Origin: Burkholderiales bacterium
Lineage (GTDB): Bacteria; Pseudomonadota; Gammaproteobacteria; Burkholderiales; Burkholderiaceae_C
Assembly (NCBI GenBank): GCA_026400105.1
Contig: JAPLPQ010000082.1
Span: forward strand, 1 to 64,000
Reading direction: 5' to 3'
Length of the DNA stretch: 64,000 bases
Shown: in pieces, positions 10,288 to 18,863 of the stretch
How the letters are laid out: each line of letters opens with the position of its first letter
Position numbering within the stretch: the first letter of the stretch is position 1
Program-made: the position numbers and the translations under genes
The notes under the pieces: model-generated
Database searches by the model: none
The model's input: the letters and a program-made list of their open reading frames with translations, nothing else
What the model was told of the DNA's origin: nothing

Positions 10288-11088
10288 ATGAGCCAAGCCT
10301 CGCCCCAAGTGGGTGCCTTCACCCTCGCTGTTTCGTCCGAGATGGTGTTCCGCGACCTGCCCATCGTCGAGCGCGTCAAGCGCATCCACGAACTGGGCTA
10401 CCAGGTCGAGATCTGGGACTGGACCCGCCACGACATCGATGCGCTGGCCGCCACGGGCGCCACCTTCTCGTCGATGACCGGCTACATCCGCGGCACGCTG
10501 GCCGACGACGCGGGCGCCGACGAGTTGCTGGCCACCGCCGGGCAATCCATTGCGGTCGCCAAGGCGCTTGGCGTCCCGCGCCTGAACCTGCATGGCACCG
10601 GCCTGGACGACCGTGGTCTTCCGGTCCAGCCCTGCGCGACCGTGACTGGCGCGATGTGGCTCAAGGCGCGCGACACGCTGCAGCGCATCGCCGACCTCGG
10701 TGAACGTCATGGCGTGACCTTCATGCTGGAAAACCTCAACCTGCCAGTGGACCACCCGGGCACCCCGTTCGGACGCGCCGAGGACACGCTGGCGCTGGTA
10801 TCGAGCGTCAACCGCGGCGCGCTGGGGTTGAACCTCGACCTCTACCACGCCCAGATCGGCGAGGGCAACCTGATCGAACTCTGCCAGCGCTGCCTGCCCT
10901 GGATCGCCGAGATCCAGGTCGCCGACGTGCCCGGCCGCTGCGAGCCCGGCACCGGCGAGATCAACTACCCCGGCATCGCCCGTGCACTGACCGCGATGGG
11001 CTGGCGCGGCACGGTCGGCCTGGAGGCATTCGCCTCCAGCGACAGCGAACTGGCGCTGGCCCGCTTCCGCCAGGCCTTCACGCTCTGA
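10288..11088 (+). CDS. hydroxypyruvate isomerase-like sugar isomerase (TIM barrel)
   Basis: MLENLNLPVDHPG, LNLDLYHAQIGEGNLIE, IAEIQVADVPGRCEPGTGEINYP. Confidence 0.85.
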   Translation: MSQASPQVGAFTLAVSSEMVFRDLPIVERVKRIHELGYQVEIWDWTRHDIDALAATGATFSSMTGYIRGTLADDAGADELLATAGQSIAVAKALGVPRLNLHGTGLDDRGLPVQPCATVTGAMWLKARDTLQRIADLGERHGVTFMLENLNLPVDHPGTPFGRAEDTLALVSSVNRGALGLNLDLYHAQIGEGNLIELCQRCLPWIAEIQVADVPGRCEPGTGEINYPGIARALTAMGWRGTVGLEAFASSDSELALARFRQAFTL

Positions 11089-11125
11089 ACGACCCCACCC
11101 ATCAACCATTGCCACTGGAAATTCC

Positions 11126-12160
11126 ATGAACACGAAGAAACCCCTCAAGATGGCGCTGATCGGCGCTGGTCGTATCGGCAGCTTCCACGCCGAAACCATC
11201 GCGCGTCGCCTGCACAATGCCCGCCTGGTCGCGGTCGCCGATCCAGCGCCGGGCGCGGCGCGCAAACTCGCCGACTCGCTCGACTGCGAGCTCGCCTACA
11301 CCGATCCGCAACAGGTGTTCGCCGATCCCGACGTGGACGCGGTGCTGATCGCCACGCCGGCGCGCTTCCATACCCCGCTGGCGGTGTCGGCCGCCAACGC
11401 CGGCAAGCATGTGTTCTGCGAGAAACCGATGGCACTGACCATCGCCGAGGCCGAGGCGGTGATCGAAGCCGCCGCGCGCAACCAGGTCCAGCTGCAAGTC
11501 GGCTTCAACCGGCGCTGGGACCGGGCCTTTTCCGAAGGGCGTGCCGCCATCGATGCCGGCAGGATCGGAACGCCCCAGCTGCTGCGCTCGCTGACGCGCG
11601 ACCCCGGCCCGTTCAACGCCGACCCGTTGAAGATCCCGAACTGGACCATCTTCTACGAAACGCTGATTCACGACTTCGACACGCTGCTCTGGCTCAACGC
11701 CGGCGCCAAGCCGGTCGAGGTCTACGCGGTCGCCGATGCCCTGGTACGCCCGGACGCCAAGGACAGCGGTCACCTCGACACGGCCGTCGTCACGATCCGC
11801 TTCGACAACGGCGCGATCGCCGTGGCCGAAGCCAACTTCTGCGCGATGTACGGCTACGACATCCGCGGCGAGGCCTTTGGCTCCGGCGGCATGGTCACGA
11901 TGGGCGACGTGAAGAAATCCAGCCTGCGCCTGCTGGACAAGGACGGTGAATCGGCCGACACCTGGCGCCTGGACACCCACCATTTCGTCGAGGCCTACAC
12001 CCTGCAGATCCAGCATTTTGTCGATACCGTGCTGGGCAACACCGCGTTCGCGGGTCCCAGCGGCCGGGACGCCCGCTCGGCGCTGGCGATCGCGCTGGCC
12101 TGCATCGAGTCGGTCAGGAGTCGGCAGCCGGTTCGCATCAGCGCCATCGCTGAGTTGTAA
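11126..12160 (+). CDS. Gfo/Idh/MocA family oxidoreductase (inositol 2-dehydrogenase-like)
   Basis: KMALIGAGRIGSFHAETIA Rossmann fold, GKHVFCEKPMALT, QVGFNRRWD. Confidence 0.9.
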   Translation: MNTKKPLKMALIGAGRIGSFHAETIARRLHNARLVAVADPAPGAARKLADSLDCELAYTDPQQVFADPDVDAVLIATPARFHTPLAVSAANAGKHVFCEKPMALTIAEAEAVIEAAARNQVQLQVGFNRRWDRAFSEGRAAIDAGRIGTPQLLRSLTRDPGPFNADPLKIPNWTIFYETLIHDFDTLLWLNAGAKPVEVYAVADALVRPDAKDSGHLDTAVVTIRFDNGAIAVAEANFCAMYGYDIRGEAFGSGGMVTMGDVKKSSLRLLDKDGESADTWRLDTHHFVEAYTLQIQHFVDTVLGNTAFAGPSGRDARSALAIALACIESVRSRQPVRISAIAEL

Positions 12161-12185
12161 GCCGCGTACCAGACAATCCACCGCC

Positions 12186-13178
12186 ATGAACCGCAGAGCT
12201 ACCGCCGAAGATGTCGCCACCGAAGCCGGCCTGTCCCGCTGGACCGTGAACCGTGCCTTCGTGCCGGGCTCCAACATCTCCGAGCGCAGCCGGGAGCGCG
12301 TCCTGGCGGTGGCCGAGCACCTGGGCTATCACCCGAACCTGCTCGCGCGCAGCCTCCATACCAAGGTCACGGGGCAGGTCGCCGTGCTCGTCGACGACTT
12401 CGCCAACCCTTACAAGCTCGCCACCTTGGAGAAGCTCGCCGCAGCACTGCAGGCCGAGGAGATGGTCGCGATGCTGGTCCATATCGGACAGCATTACGAC
12501 CACGCGCGGGCATTCCTGCACGCCGACCAGCGCCAGGTCGACGCCATCGTGCTGCTCGGCACGGGTTTCCAGGACGACTCCTTGCAACAGGCGCTGCGCG
12601 TCGGCGGCCCCGCGGTGTATGTGCTGGCACGCGAGAGCACCCACCCCGACATCCCGTCCATCAGTTGCGACGCCAGCGCCTCGATGGCCGAGATCGTCAA
12701 GCATCTGGTCGCGCGCGGCTATCAGCGCCCGGGCTACATGTCGGGCGCGCGTGCCTTGTCATCGGGACTGGGGCGGCAAAAGTACCATGCCAAATATTGG
12801 CGCCAGCACGGGGTGCGAAAAATCCCCGAACTGGCGGCGGGCGCCTATGACTACCGCTCGGCCGAAGCCGCGCTGCGCCGTTACCTGAGCGAAACGCCGG
12901 CCGAGCAACGCATCGACGTCCTGATGTGCGAGAACGATGTGCTGGCCATCGGTGCCCATGACGTCGCGCAACGCGAATTCGGTCTGCGCATCCCGGAGGA
13001 CCTGGCGATCGTCGGCTACGACGGCATGGACATCGCGGGCATGCCGATGTTCGGCCTCACGAGCTACGCCCAACCGATGGACGACATGATCGCGGCCCTG
13101 GTGGACATGCTGAAGGGCCGCAGCGCCAGCCGCTCGGTGCTGCTGCCGGGGCAACTGGCGGTCCGGAAATCCACCTAG
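12186..13178 (+). CDS. LacI family transcriptional regulator
   Basis: ATAEDVATEAGLSRWTVNRAFVPGSNISERSRERVLAVAEHLGYHPNLLARSL HTH/hinge plus periplasmic-binding-like domain. Confidence 0.93.
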   Translation: MNRRATAEDVATEAGLSRWTVNRAFVPGSNISERSRERVLAVAEHLGYHPNLLARSLHTKVTGQVAVLVDDFANPYKLATLEKLAAALQAEEMVAMLVHIGQHYDHARAFLHADQRQVDAIVLLGTGFQDDSLQQALRVGGPAVYVLARESTHPDIPSISCDASASMAEIVKHLVARGYQRPGYMSGARALSSGLGRQKYHAKYWRQHGVRKIPELAAGAYDYRSAEAALRRYLSETPAEQRIDVLMCENDVLAIGAHDVAQREFGLRIPEDLAIVGYDGMDIAGMPMFGLTSYAQPMDDMIAALVDMLKGRSASRSVLLPGQLAVRKST

Positions 13179-13206
13179 GGCTCAAGCCGAAAGCGCTCCG
13201 AGAGCC

Positions 13207-14148
13207 TCAATCCGCATTGCCCGCCAGCGCCGCCTGCAGCATGTCGATGAAGACCCGGGTCTTGGCCGGCATCAGCTTGCGGCCCGGAAACACCGCCCAG
13301 GCCGGATGTGGCGGCAGGCACCAGTCCGGCAGCACCCGGCGCAACAGGCCGCGCTGCAGCATCGGCTGCGCGAACAGGTCGGGCACGGCCGCGATGCCGC
13401 CACCGGCGCGCGCCAGGCGCAGCAGCAGCTCGGGCGAATTGGCATTGACCCGCCCCGGCGGCAAGCCTTCCCAGACCTGATCGCCATGGCGCAGCGTCCA
13501 GGGCTGCGGCTCGCCCTGCCCGCTCAGCAAGCGCACCGCCTGGTGCCGCAGCAGTTCGTCGGGATGAAGCGGCTCGCCGCGTTCGGCCAGATAGTCGGGC
13601 GCGGCATAGAGGCCATTCGAGAACACCGTCAGCCGGCGCGCGGCCAGCCAGGCGTCGTCGGGCAGCGCGCCGATGCGCACCGCGACATCGATGCCCTCGG
13701 CCAGCAGATCGACCCGGCGCGGCGACAGGTCGAGATCGAGCGTGATCGCCGGATGCAGCGCGACAAAGGCCGCCAGCATGTCGCCCAGGAACAGGTTGGC
13801 GAAATCGCTCGGCATCGAGACCCGCAGCCGCCCGCTCGGCGCGGCCTGGCGCTGTTCGCGCAGCACCGCCACCGCCTCGACTTCGAGTGCGACCTGGCGT
13901 GCATGTTCCAGCAACTGCTGGCCGAAGTCGGTCAGCTGCTGGCGTCTGGTCGTGCGCTGCAGCAGGCGCTCGCCGAGCTGGGTCTCGAGCCCGGTGATGC
14001 GACGCGACACCGTGGACTTGGGGTAACCGAGCCGGTCGGCGGCACGGCTGAAGCTGCCGAGCTCGGCCACGCGGGCAAAGATCAGCAGGTCGTTGGGGTC
14101 GATGGCGCCGCCTGATTGTTCCATTGCAGGAACAATGATATCCATCAA
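13207..14148 (-). CDS. LysR family transcriptional regulator
   Basis: [53 protein letters not shown]; start could be 14148 or MEQSG further in. Confidence 0.92.
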   Translation of the reverse strand: MMDIIVPAMEQSGGAIDPNDLLIFARVAELGSFSRAADRLGYPKSTVSRRITGLETQLGERLLQRTTRRQQLTDFGQQLLEHARQVALEVEAVAVLREQRQAAPSGRLRVSMPSDFANLFLGDMLAAFVALHPAITLDLDLSPRRVDLLAEGIDVAVRIGALPDDAWLAARRLTVFSNGLYAAPDYLAERGEPLHPDELLRHQAVRLLSGQGEPQPWTLRHGDQVWEGLPPGRVNANSPELLLRLARAGGGIAAVPDLFAQPMLQRGLLRRVLPDWCLPPHPAWAVFPGRKLMPAKTRVFIDMLQAALAGNAD

Positions 14149-14216
14149 CAGGGATTCACTGCTGGATCAACAACAAATACAGTAGAGCCATTCCCTCCCC
14201 ACTCAAGGAAACGACC

Positions 14217-14819
14217 ATGAAGATCCTGCAAATCAACGCCAGTGCCCGCCGCGAAGGTGCCAACTCGACCAAGGTCGCCAACCGCGTCACCGAGCGCCTG
14301 CAGGCCGCCAACCCGGGCGCCACTGTCACGCTGCGCGACCTGGCGGTCCAGCCGGTGCCGGCACTCGACGAAGCCATGCTGGGTGCCCTGTTCACCCCGG
14401 CCGAGCAGCGCAGCTCCGAGCAGGCCGCTGCCGTCGCCGGCTACGACGCGCTGATCGCCGAACTGCAGGCCCATGACGTGATCGTGCTGGGCGTGCCGAT
14501 GTACAACTTCGGCATTTCGTCGCAGCTCAAGAACTGGATCGACGCCGTGGCCCGCGCCGGCGTGACCTTCCAGTACACCGCGACCGGCCCGGTCGGCCTG
14601 GTCCAGGGCAAGACCGTCTATGCCGCCTGCGCCCGTGGCGGCATCTACAGCGGCACCCCGAACGACAGCCAGACCCCCTACCTGAAGTCGGTGCTGGGCT
14701 TCCTGGGCATGAGCGACGTGCGCTTCGTGTTCGCCGAAGGCCTGAACATGGGCCCCGAGGCCGCTGCCAAGGGCTTCGCCCAGGCCGAGACCGATCTGGA
14801 AGCCGCGCTGGCTGCCTGA
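14217..14819 (+). CDS. azoR: FMN-dependent NADH-azoreductase
   Basis: [52 protein letters not shown]. Confidence 0.92.
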   Translation: MKILQINASARREGANSTKVANRVTERLQAANPGATVTLRDLAVQPVPALDEAMLGALFTPAEQRSSEQAAAVAGYDALIAELQAHDVIVLGVPMYNFGISSQLKNWIDAVARAGVTFQYTATGPVGLVQGKTVYAACARGGIYSGTPNDSQTPYLKSVLGFLGMSDVRFVFAEGLNMGPEAAAKGFAQAETDLEAALAA

Positions 14820-14889
14820 TCCGCTTCGATTGAATTCAACGCAGGGCGCGCCCACTGGGGCTGGCCCTGCCATCAGGAAAGTGCCGACC

Positions 14890-15762
14890 ATGACCCCGAA
14901 CGCCACCCCCGCTACCGTTGTCCGCCAGCCGCGCCGCGTCGAACGCCTGATCGTCGGCCACCCGACCTCGGACGGCGCCGGCGTCAAGCTCACCCGCGTG
15001 CTGACGCAGGACCTGCAGCGCCGGCTCGACCCTTTCCTGATGCTCGACGCCTTCGGCAGCGAGAACCCGGACGACTACATCGCCGGCTTCCCGAATCACC
15101 CGCACCGCGGCTTCGAGACCGTGACCTACATGATCGCCGGGCGCATGCTGCACCGCGACAGCGCGGGCCACGAAGGCCTGCTGCAGAACGGCGACGTGCA
15201 GTGGATGACGGCCGGCAGCGGCCTGATCCACTCCGAGATCCCGCAGCAGGAAGCCGGCGTGATGGAAGGCTTCCAGCTCTGGCTCAACCTGCCGGCGCGC
15301 GACAAGATGAATCCGCCCTGGTACCGCGACATCGCGCAGGCCGAGCTGCCCCGGTTCACCACGCCTGAAGGCGTGGCGGTCACGGTGATCGCGGGCGAGA
15401 GCCATGGCGTGAGCGGCGCGGTGACGCGCGAGGCGACCGCACCGACCTATCTGGACCTGCACCTGCCGGCCGGCACCCGCTTCGAGCAGGCGCTGCCGGC
15501 CAGCCACAACGCCTTCGTCTATGTCTACCGTGGCGCGGTCAGCCTGGGCGGCCAGGCGGTGCCGGTGCAGCGGATGGCGATCCTGGCCAACGAACCGGGC
15601 GCCGACGGCGTGCGGATCGAAGCCAGCGAGGATGCCCGGGTGCTGCTGATCGCGGGCCAGCCTCTGGGCGAGCCGATCGCGCAATACGGCCCCTTCGTCA
15701 TGAACACCGAGGCCGAGATCTACCAGGCGATCCAGGACTTCCGCGCCGGCAAGCTGGGCTGA
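14890..15762 (+). CDS. pirin family protein
   Basis: DPFLMLDAFGSENPDDYIAGFPNHPHRGFETVTYMIAGRMLHRDSAGH, pirin cupin. Confidence 0.93.
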   Translation: MTPNATPATVVRQPRRVERLIVGHPTSDGAGVKLTRVLTQDLQRRLDPFLMLDAFGSENPDDYIAGFPNHPHRGFETVTYMIAGRMLHRDSAGHEGLLQNGDVQWMTAGSGLIHSEIPQQEAGVMEGFQLWLNLPARDKMNPPWYRDIAQAELPRFTTPEGVAVTVIAGESHGVSGAVTREATAPTYLDLHLPAGTRFEQALPASHNAFVYVYRGAVSLGGQAVPVQRMAILANEPGADGVRIEASEDARVLLIAGQPLGEPIAQYGPFVMNTEAEIYQAIQDFRAGKLG

Positions 15763-15817
15763 AGGCCCCCAGCCTGAACGCGGCCAGGCGCGATCCAGCA
15801 CCGCCGCCACCTTGCGC

Positions 15818-15852
15818 AAAAAGCCAGCAGTCGAAAGACTGGCTGGCTTTTT
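15818..15852 (+). terminator. intrinsic terminator downstream of pirin
   Basis: AAAGCCAGCAGTC-GAAA-GACTGGCTGGCTTTTT, one bulged G. Confidence 0.8.
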
Positions 15853-15940
15853 GTCTGCCCGGAGCCCAGGCCGGCGGCGCTCGACTACCATGCGGGGTCT
15901 ATGGCCTAATTCGGCACAACGAATCAGAAATTCAGCAAAA

Positions 15941-16075
15941 ATGAATTTGATGACCCTTGGAGTGATCAGCGGCGGCCTTGTTCTGGTCGCTTGCGGAGCC
16001 GTTTGGCATATCAGGCGAGCCCAAAAACGCATCAATTTGAATAGAAGCCGACTGAAGGAACGATGCCGGTATTGA
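15941..16075 (+). CDS. possible 44-aa single-TM protein
   Basis: MNLMTLGVISGGLVLVACGAVWHIRRAQKRINLNRSRLKERCRY; no homology recognised, may not be real. Confidence 0.3.
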   Translation: MNLMTLGVISGGLVLVACGAVWHIRRAQKRINLNRSRLKERCRY

Positions 16076-16124
16076 GTGCGTCTATATAGACCAAGCGGGT
16101 GGAAGCCACGGCCCCACCCTATGC

Positions 16125-16874
16125 ATGATTGAATCAGACTCCCAGCCCCCTATGCCCCAGCTCCAGCCACAGTCCCAGCCCCACGCGACCGCCTACGCTC
16201 CTTACGCCGCCACCTCGACCGAGGATATTCCCTGGTTGTTTCTCGATGCGCGGGCTTATCGTCGGCTCGGCCTGGTCACGATCAGGCACTTGGGCGGCAC
16301 GACGACCCGGGCCAATCATGTCATCGTGTCCAACTACGGCATCTTCGTGATCGAGGAAAACACCGAAACCGGCACTTTTCAGGCCAGCCCCGGCATCAAC
16401 TGGACCCAATACCGGGGCGAGCAATCGCTCGAGATCCCCAACCCGGTACGCCAGGTCAGCAATGAGGTGCAGGCCCTGCTCGAAGCCCTGGAATTGCCCG
16501 GCAGCCACTTCCATCCGGCCGTGTTTTTCACCAGCGGCCAGGCCTACCTCAAAGGCGAAGTGCCGGACAACGTGATCGCCGAGGGCTTTACCGACTATGT
16601 CAAGCGCTTCAAAAAAGTGATCTTGTCGGACTCCCAGGTCGAGGAAATCGTGACCCAGCTCACGACCCCGAAGACCCCGGCCAAGCCCGAACACAAGCCG
16701 CAAGCTCGCCCGCCAACGCAGCCTACGCACTCCAGGCCTGCGCCGGGGCGCCATGAGCCAGCGCATCCTGTGCCGACGCCCGCGCCGAACCAAACAAAAA
16801 ACATCATTTACGGGCTGGCGGCACTGCTGTTGGGTGCCCTCATCACGAGCCTGCTCGTGAACTGGCTGAACTGA
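16125..16874 (+). CDS. NERD (nuclease-related) domain protein with C-terminal TM helix
   Basis: GTTTRANHVIVSNYGIFVIEENTETGTFQASP...W; C-terminal NIIYGLAALLLGALITSLLVNWLN. Confidence 0.75.
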   Translation: MIESDSQPPMPQLQPQSQPHATAYAPYAATSTEDIPWLFLDARAYRRLGLVTIRHLGGTTTRANHVIVSNYGIFVIEENTETGTFQASPGINWTQYRGEQSLEIPNPVRQVSNEVQALLEALELPGSHFHPAVFFTSGQAYLKGEVPDNVIAEGFTDYVKRFKKVILSDSQVEEIVTQLTTPKTPAKPEHKPQARPPTQPTHSRPAPGRHEPAHPVPTPAPNQTKNIIYGLAALLLGALITSLLVNWLN

Positions 16875-16893
16875 ATCCTGGCGCCCAGCGGTC

Positions 16894-16932
16894 AAAAAAA
16901 GCCCGGTGCAGCGAACGGCACCGGGCTTTCTT
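16894..16932. terminator. bidirectional intrinsic terminator (NERD / ssb, convergent)
   Basis: AAAAAAAGCCCGGTGC-AGCGAACG-GCACCGGGCTTTCTT. Confidence 0.85.
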
Positions 16933-16952
16933 GCTCATCGAGAGAATATGGA

Positions 16953-17483
16953 TCAGAACGGCACGTCGTCGTCCATGTCCTCGAAACCGCTGTGGGTCGG
17001 TGCCGCAGCCGGGGCGGGCGCCGGACGCGGCGCCGGGGCGGGACGGGCCGCCATGGCCGGACGCGCTGCCGGAGCCGCTGCACGCGGGGTGTAGGCCGGG
17101 CGCTCGCCGCCCTCTTCCATGCCACCCCGGTCGCCGCCACCCATGCCTTCGCGGCCGCCGAGCAGCTGCAGCTCGGTCGCGATGATGTCGACCGTGTTGC
17201 GCTCGACGCCGGACTGGTCGGTGTACTTGCCGTACTTCAGTCGGCCTTCGATGTAGATCGGGCGGCCCTTCTTGACATATTCGCCGGCGATCTCGGCCAG
17301 GCGGTCGAAGAACTGGACGCGGTGCCACTGGGTGTCCTCGACCATCTCGCCGCTGTTGCGGTCCTTGCGCCGGCTCGAGGTCGCGAGCGTGACGTTGGCG
17401 ACCGCCGCGCCCGAGGGCAGGTAGCGGATTTCGGCGTCGCGGCCGACGTTGCCGACCAGGATGACTTTGTTGACGGATGCCAT
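16953..17483 (-). CDS. ssb: single-stranded DNA-binding protein
   Basis: MASVNKVILVGNVGRDAEIRYLPSGAAVANVTLATS ... C-terminal DDDVPF. Confidence 0.97.
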   Translation of the reverse strand: MASVNKVILVGNVGRDAEIRYLPSGAAVANVTLATSSRRKDRNSGEMVEDTQWHRVQFFDRLAEIAGEYVKKGRPIYIEGRLKYGKYTDQSGVERNTVDIIATELQLLGGREGMGGGDRGGMEEGGERPAYTPRAAAPAARPAMAARPAPAPRPAPAPAAAPTHSGFEDMDDDVPF

Positions 17484-17566
17484 ATGGGGGACCTCTCTAA
17501 GCAGTGTTCAGGGCTGGGATTGTGCAGCATTTGACCCGCGGGCAACAGGCCGGCGGGTCGCGCTTG

Positions 17567-18748
17567 TCAGTGCCGAGCCGGGCCGGCCACGGCCGGCGCC
17601 TGCATCGGCCAGGCGACCAGCAGCCAGAGCGCGCTCAGCGCGGCACAGGCGGCAAACACCCCCAGGCCGCCCTGGGTCTTGACCAGCCAGCCGCCGCCAG
17701 CGCCACCGACGAAGAAGCCCAGCGACTGCAGCGTGTTGTAGACGCCCAGGGCGGCGCCGCGATGCGCGGGCGGCGCCAGCCGCGAGGCCAGGCTGGGCTG
17801 GCTGGCTTCGAGCATGTTGAAGCCGGTGAAGAACAGGCACAGCAGCAGCGCGGCCCCGGCCAGCGAGGGCGCCTGGGCCATGGCCAGCAAGCCCAGCTGC
17901 ACCAGCAGGATCAGCCCGATGGCGACCAGGAAGACCAGGCGCAGATGGCCCTTGCGCTCGAGCCGGAACAGCAGGCCGCCCATGATCAGGAACGAGACCA
18001 GCACCGCCGGCAGGTAGACCTGCCAATGGTCGGGCGCCGCCAGCCCGGACTGGACCAGCAGCGCGGGCACGGCCATCCACATCGACAGCTGGACCGCATG
18101 CAGCACGAAGACACCGAAATCCAGCCGCAACAGGCCGGCATGGGTCAGCACCTGGCGCAGACCGCCCCGACCGACCGCGCGCGGCAGGGCCGGCTCGGGC
18201 GGCACGACCCAGGCCACCACCGCCATGCCGGTCAGCGCCAGCACCATCGTCACGAGGAACAGGCCACGCAGGCCGATCTGTGCCGCCAGCAGCGGCGCCA
18301 GCACCAGCGAAAGCGCGAACATCAGCGCGATGCTGATGCCCACCAGCGCCATCGCCTTGGTGCGCACGCTGTCACGCGTGACATCGGCCAGGAAGGCCGT
18401 GACCGCGGCCGAGATCGCGCCCGCGCCCTGGATCGCGCGCCCCGCCACCAGCCACTGCACGCTGGGCGCCCAGGCCGCGATCGCGCTGCCGAGCGCGAAC
18501 AGCGCCAGCCCGAGCAGGATCACCGGCTTGCGGCCCCAACGGTCCGACGCCATGCCGAGCGGGATCTGCAGCAGGGCCTGGGTCAGTCCGTAGACACCCA
18601 TGGCCAGGCCGACCAGCGCGGTGTCGTCGCCGCCGGGATAGCGCCTGGCCTCGAGCGCGAATACCGGCAGCACCAGGAACAGCCCCAGCATGCGCAGGGC
18701 GAAGATGGCGGCGAGCGAGACACTGGCGCGGCGTTCGCCGGCGGTCAT
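17567..18748 (-). CDS. MFS transporter
   Basis: LGLFLVLPVFALEARRYPGGDDTALVGLAMGVYGLTQALLQIPLGMASDRWGRKPVI; multiple TM segments. Confidence 0.9.
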   Translation of the reverse strand: MTAGERRASVSLAAIFALRMLGLFLVLPVFALEARRYPGGDDTALVGLAMGVYGLTQALLQIPLGMASDRWGRKPVILLGLALFALGSAIAAWAPSVQWLVAGRAIQGAGAISAAVTAFLADVTRDSVRTKAMALVGISIALMFALSLVLAPLLAAQIGLRGLFLVTMVLALTGMAVVAWVVPPEPALPRAVGRGGLRQVLTHAGLLRLDFGVFVLHAVQLSMWMAVPALLVQSGLAAPDHWQVYLPAVLVSFLIMGGLLFRLERKGHLRLVFLVAIGLILLVQLGLLAMAQAPSLAGAALLLCLFFTGFNMLEASQPSLASRLAPPAHRGAALGVYNTLQSLGFFVGGAGGGWLVKTQGGLGVFAACAALSALWLLVAWPMQAPAVAGPARH

Positions 18749-18863
18749 GCGATGGGGGTCGTTCTGGGTGTCGGGCACGGTGGGGGTGGCGACCGGGACC
18801 AGGCTGGGCCTGGACCGGCCGCGCAGATGGCGGGCGAAGCCGCCATTTTCGCTCAAGCGCGGC

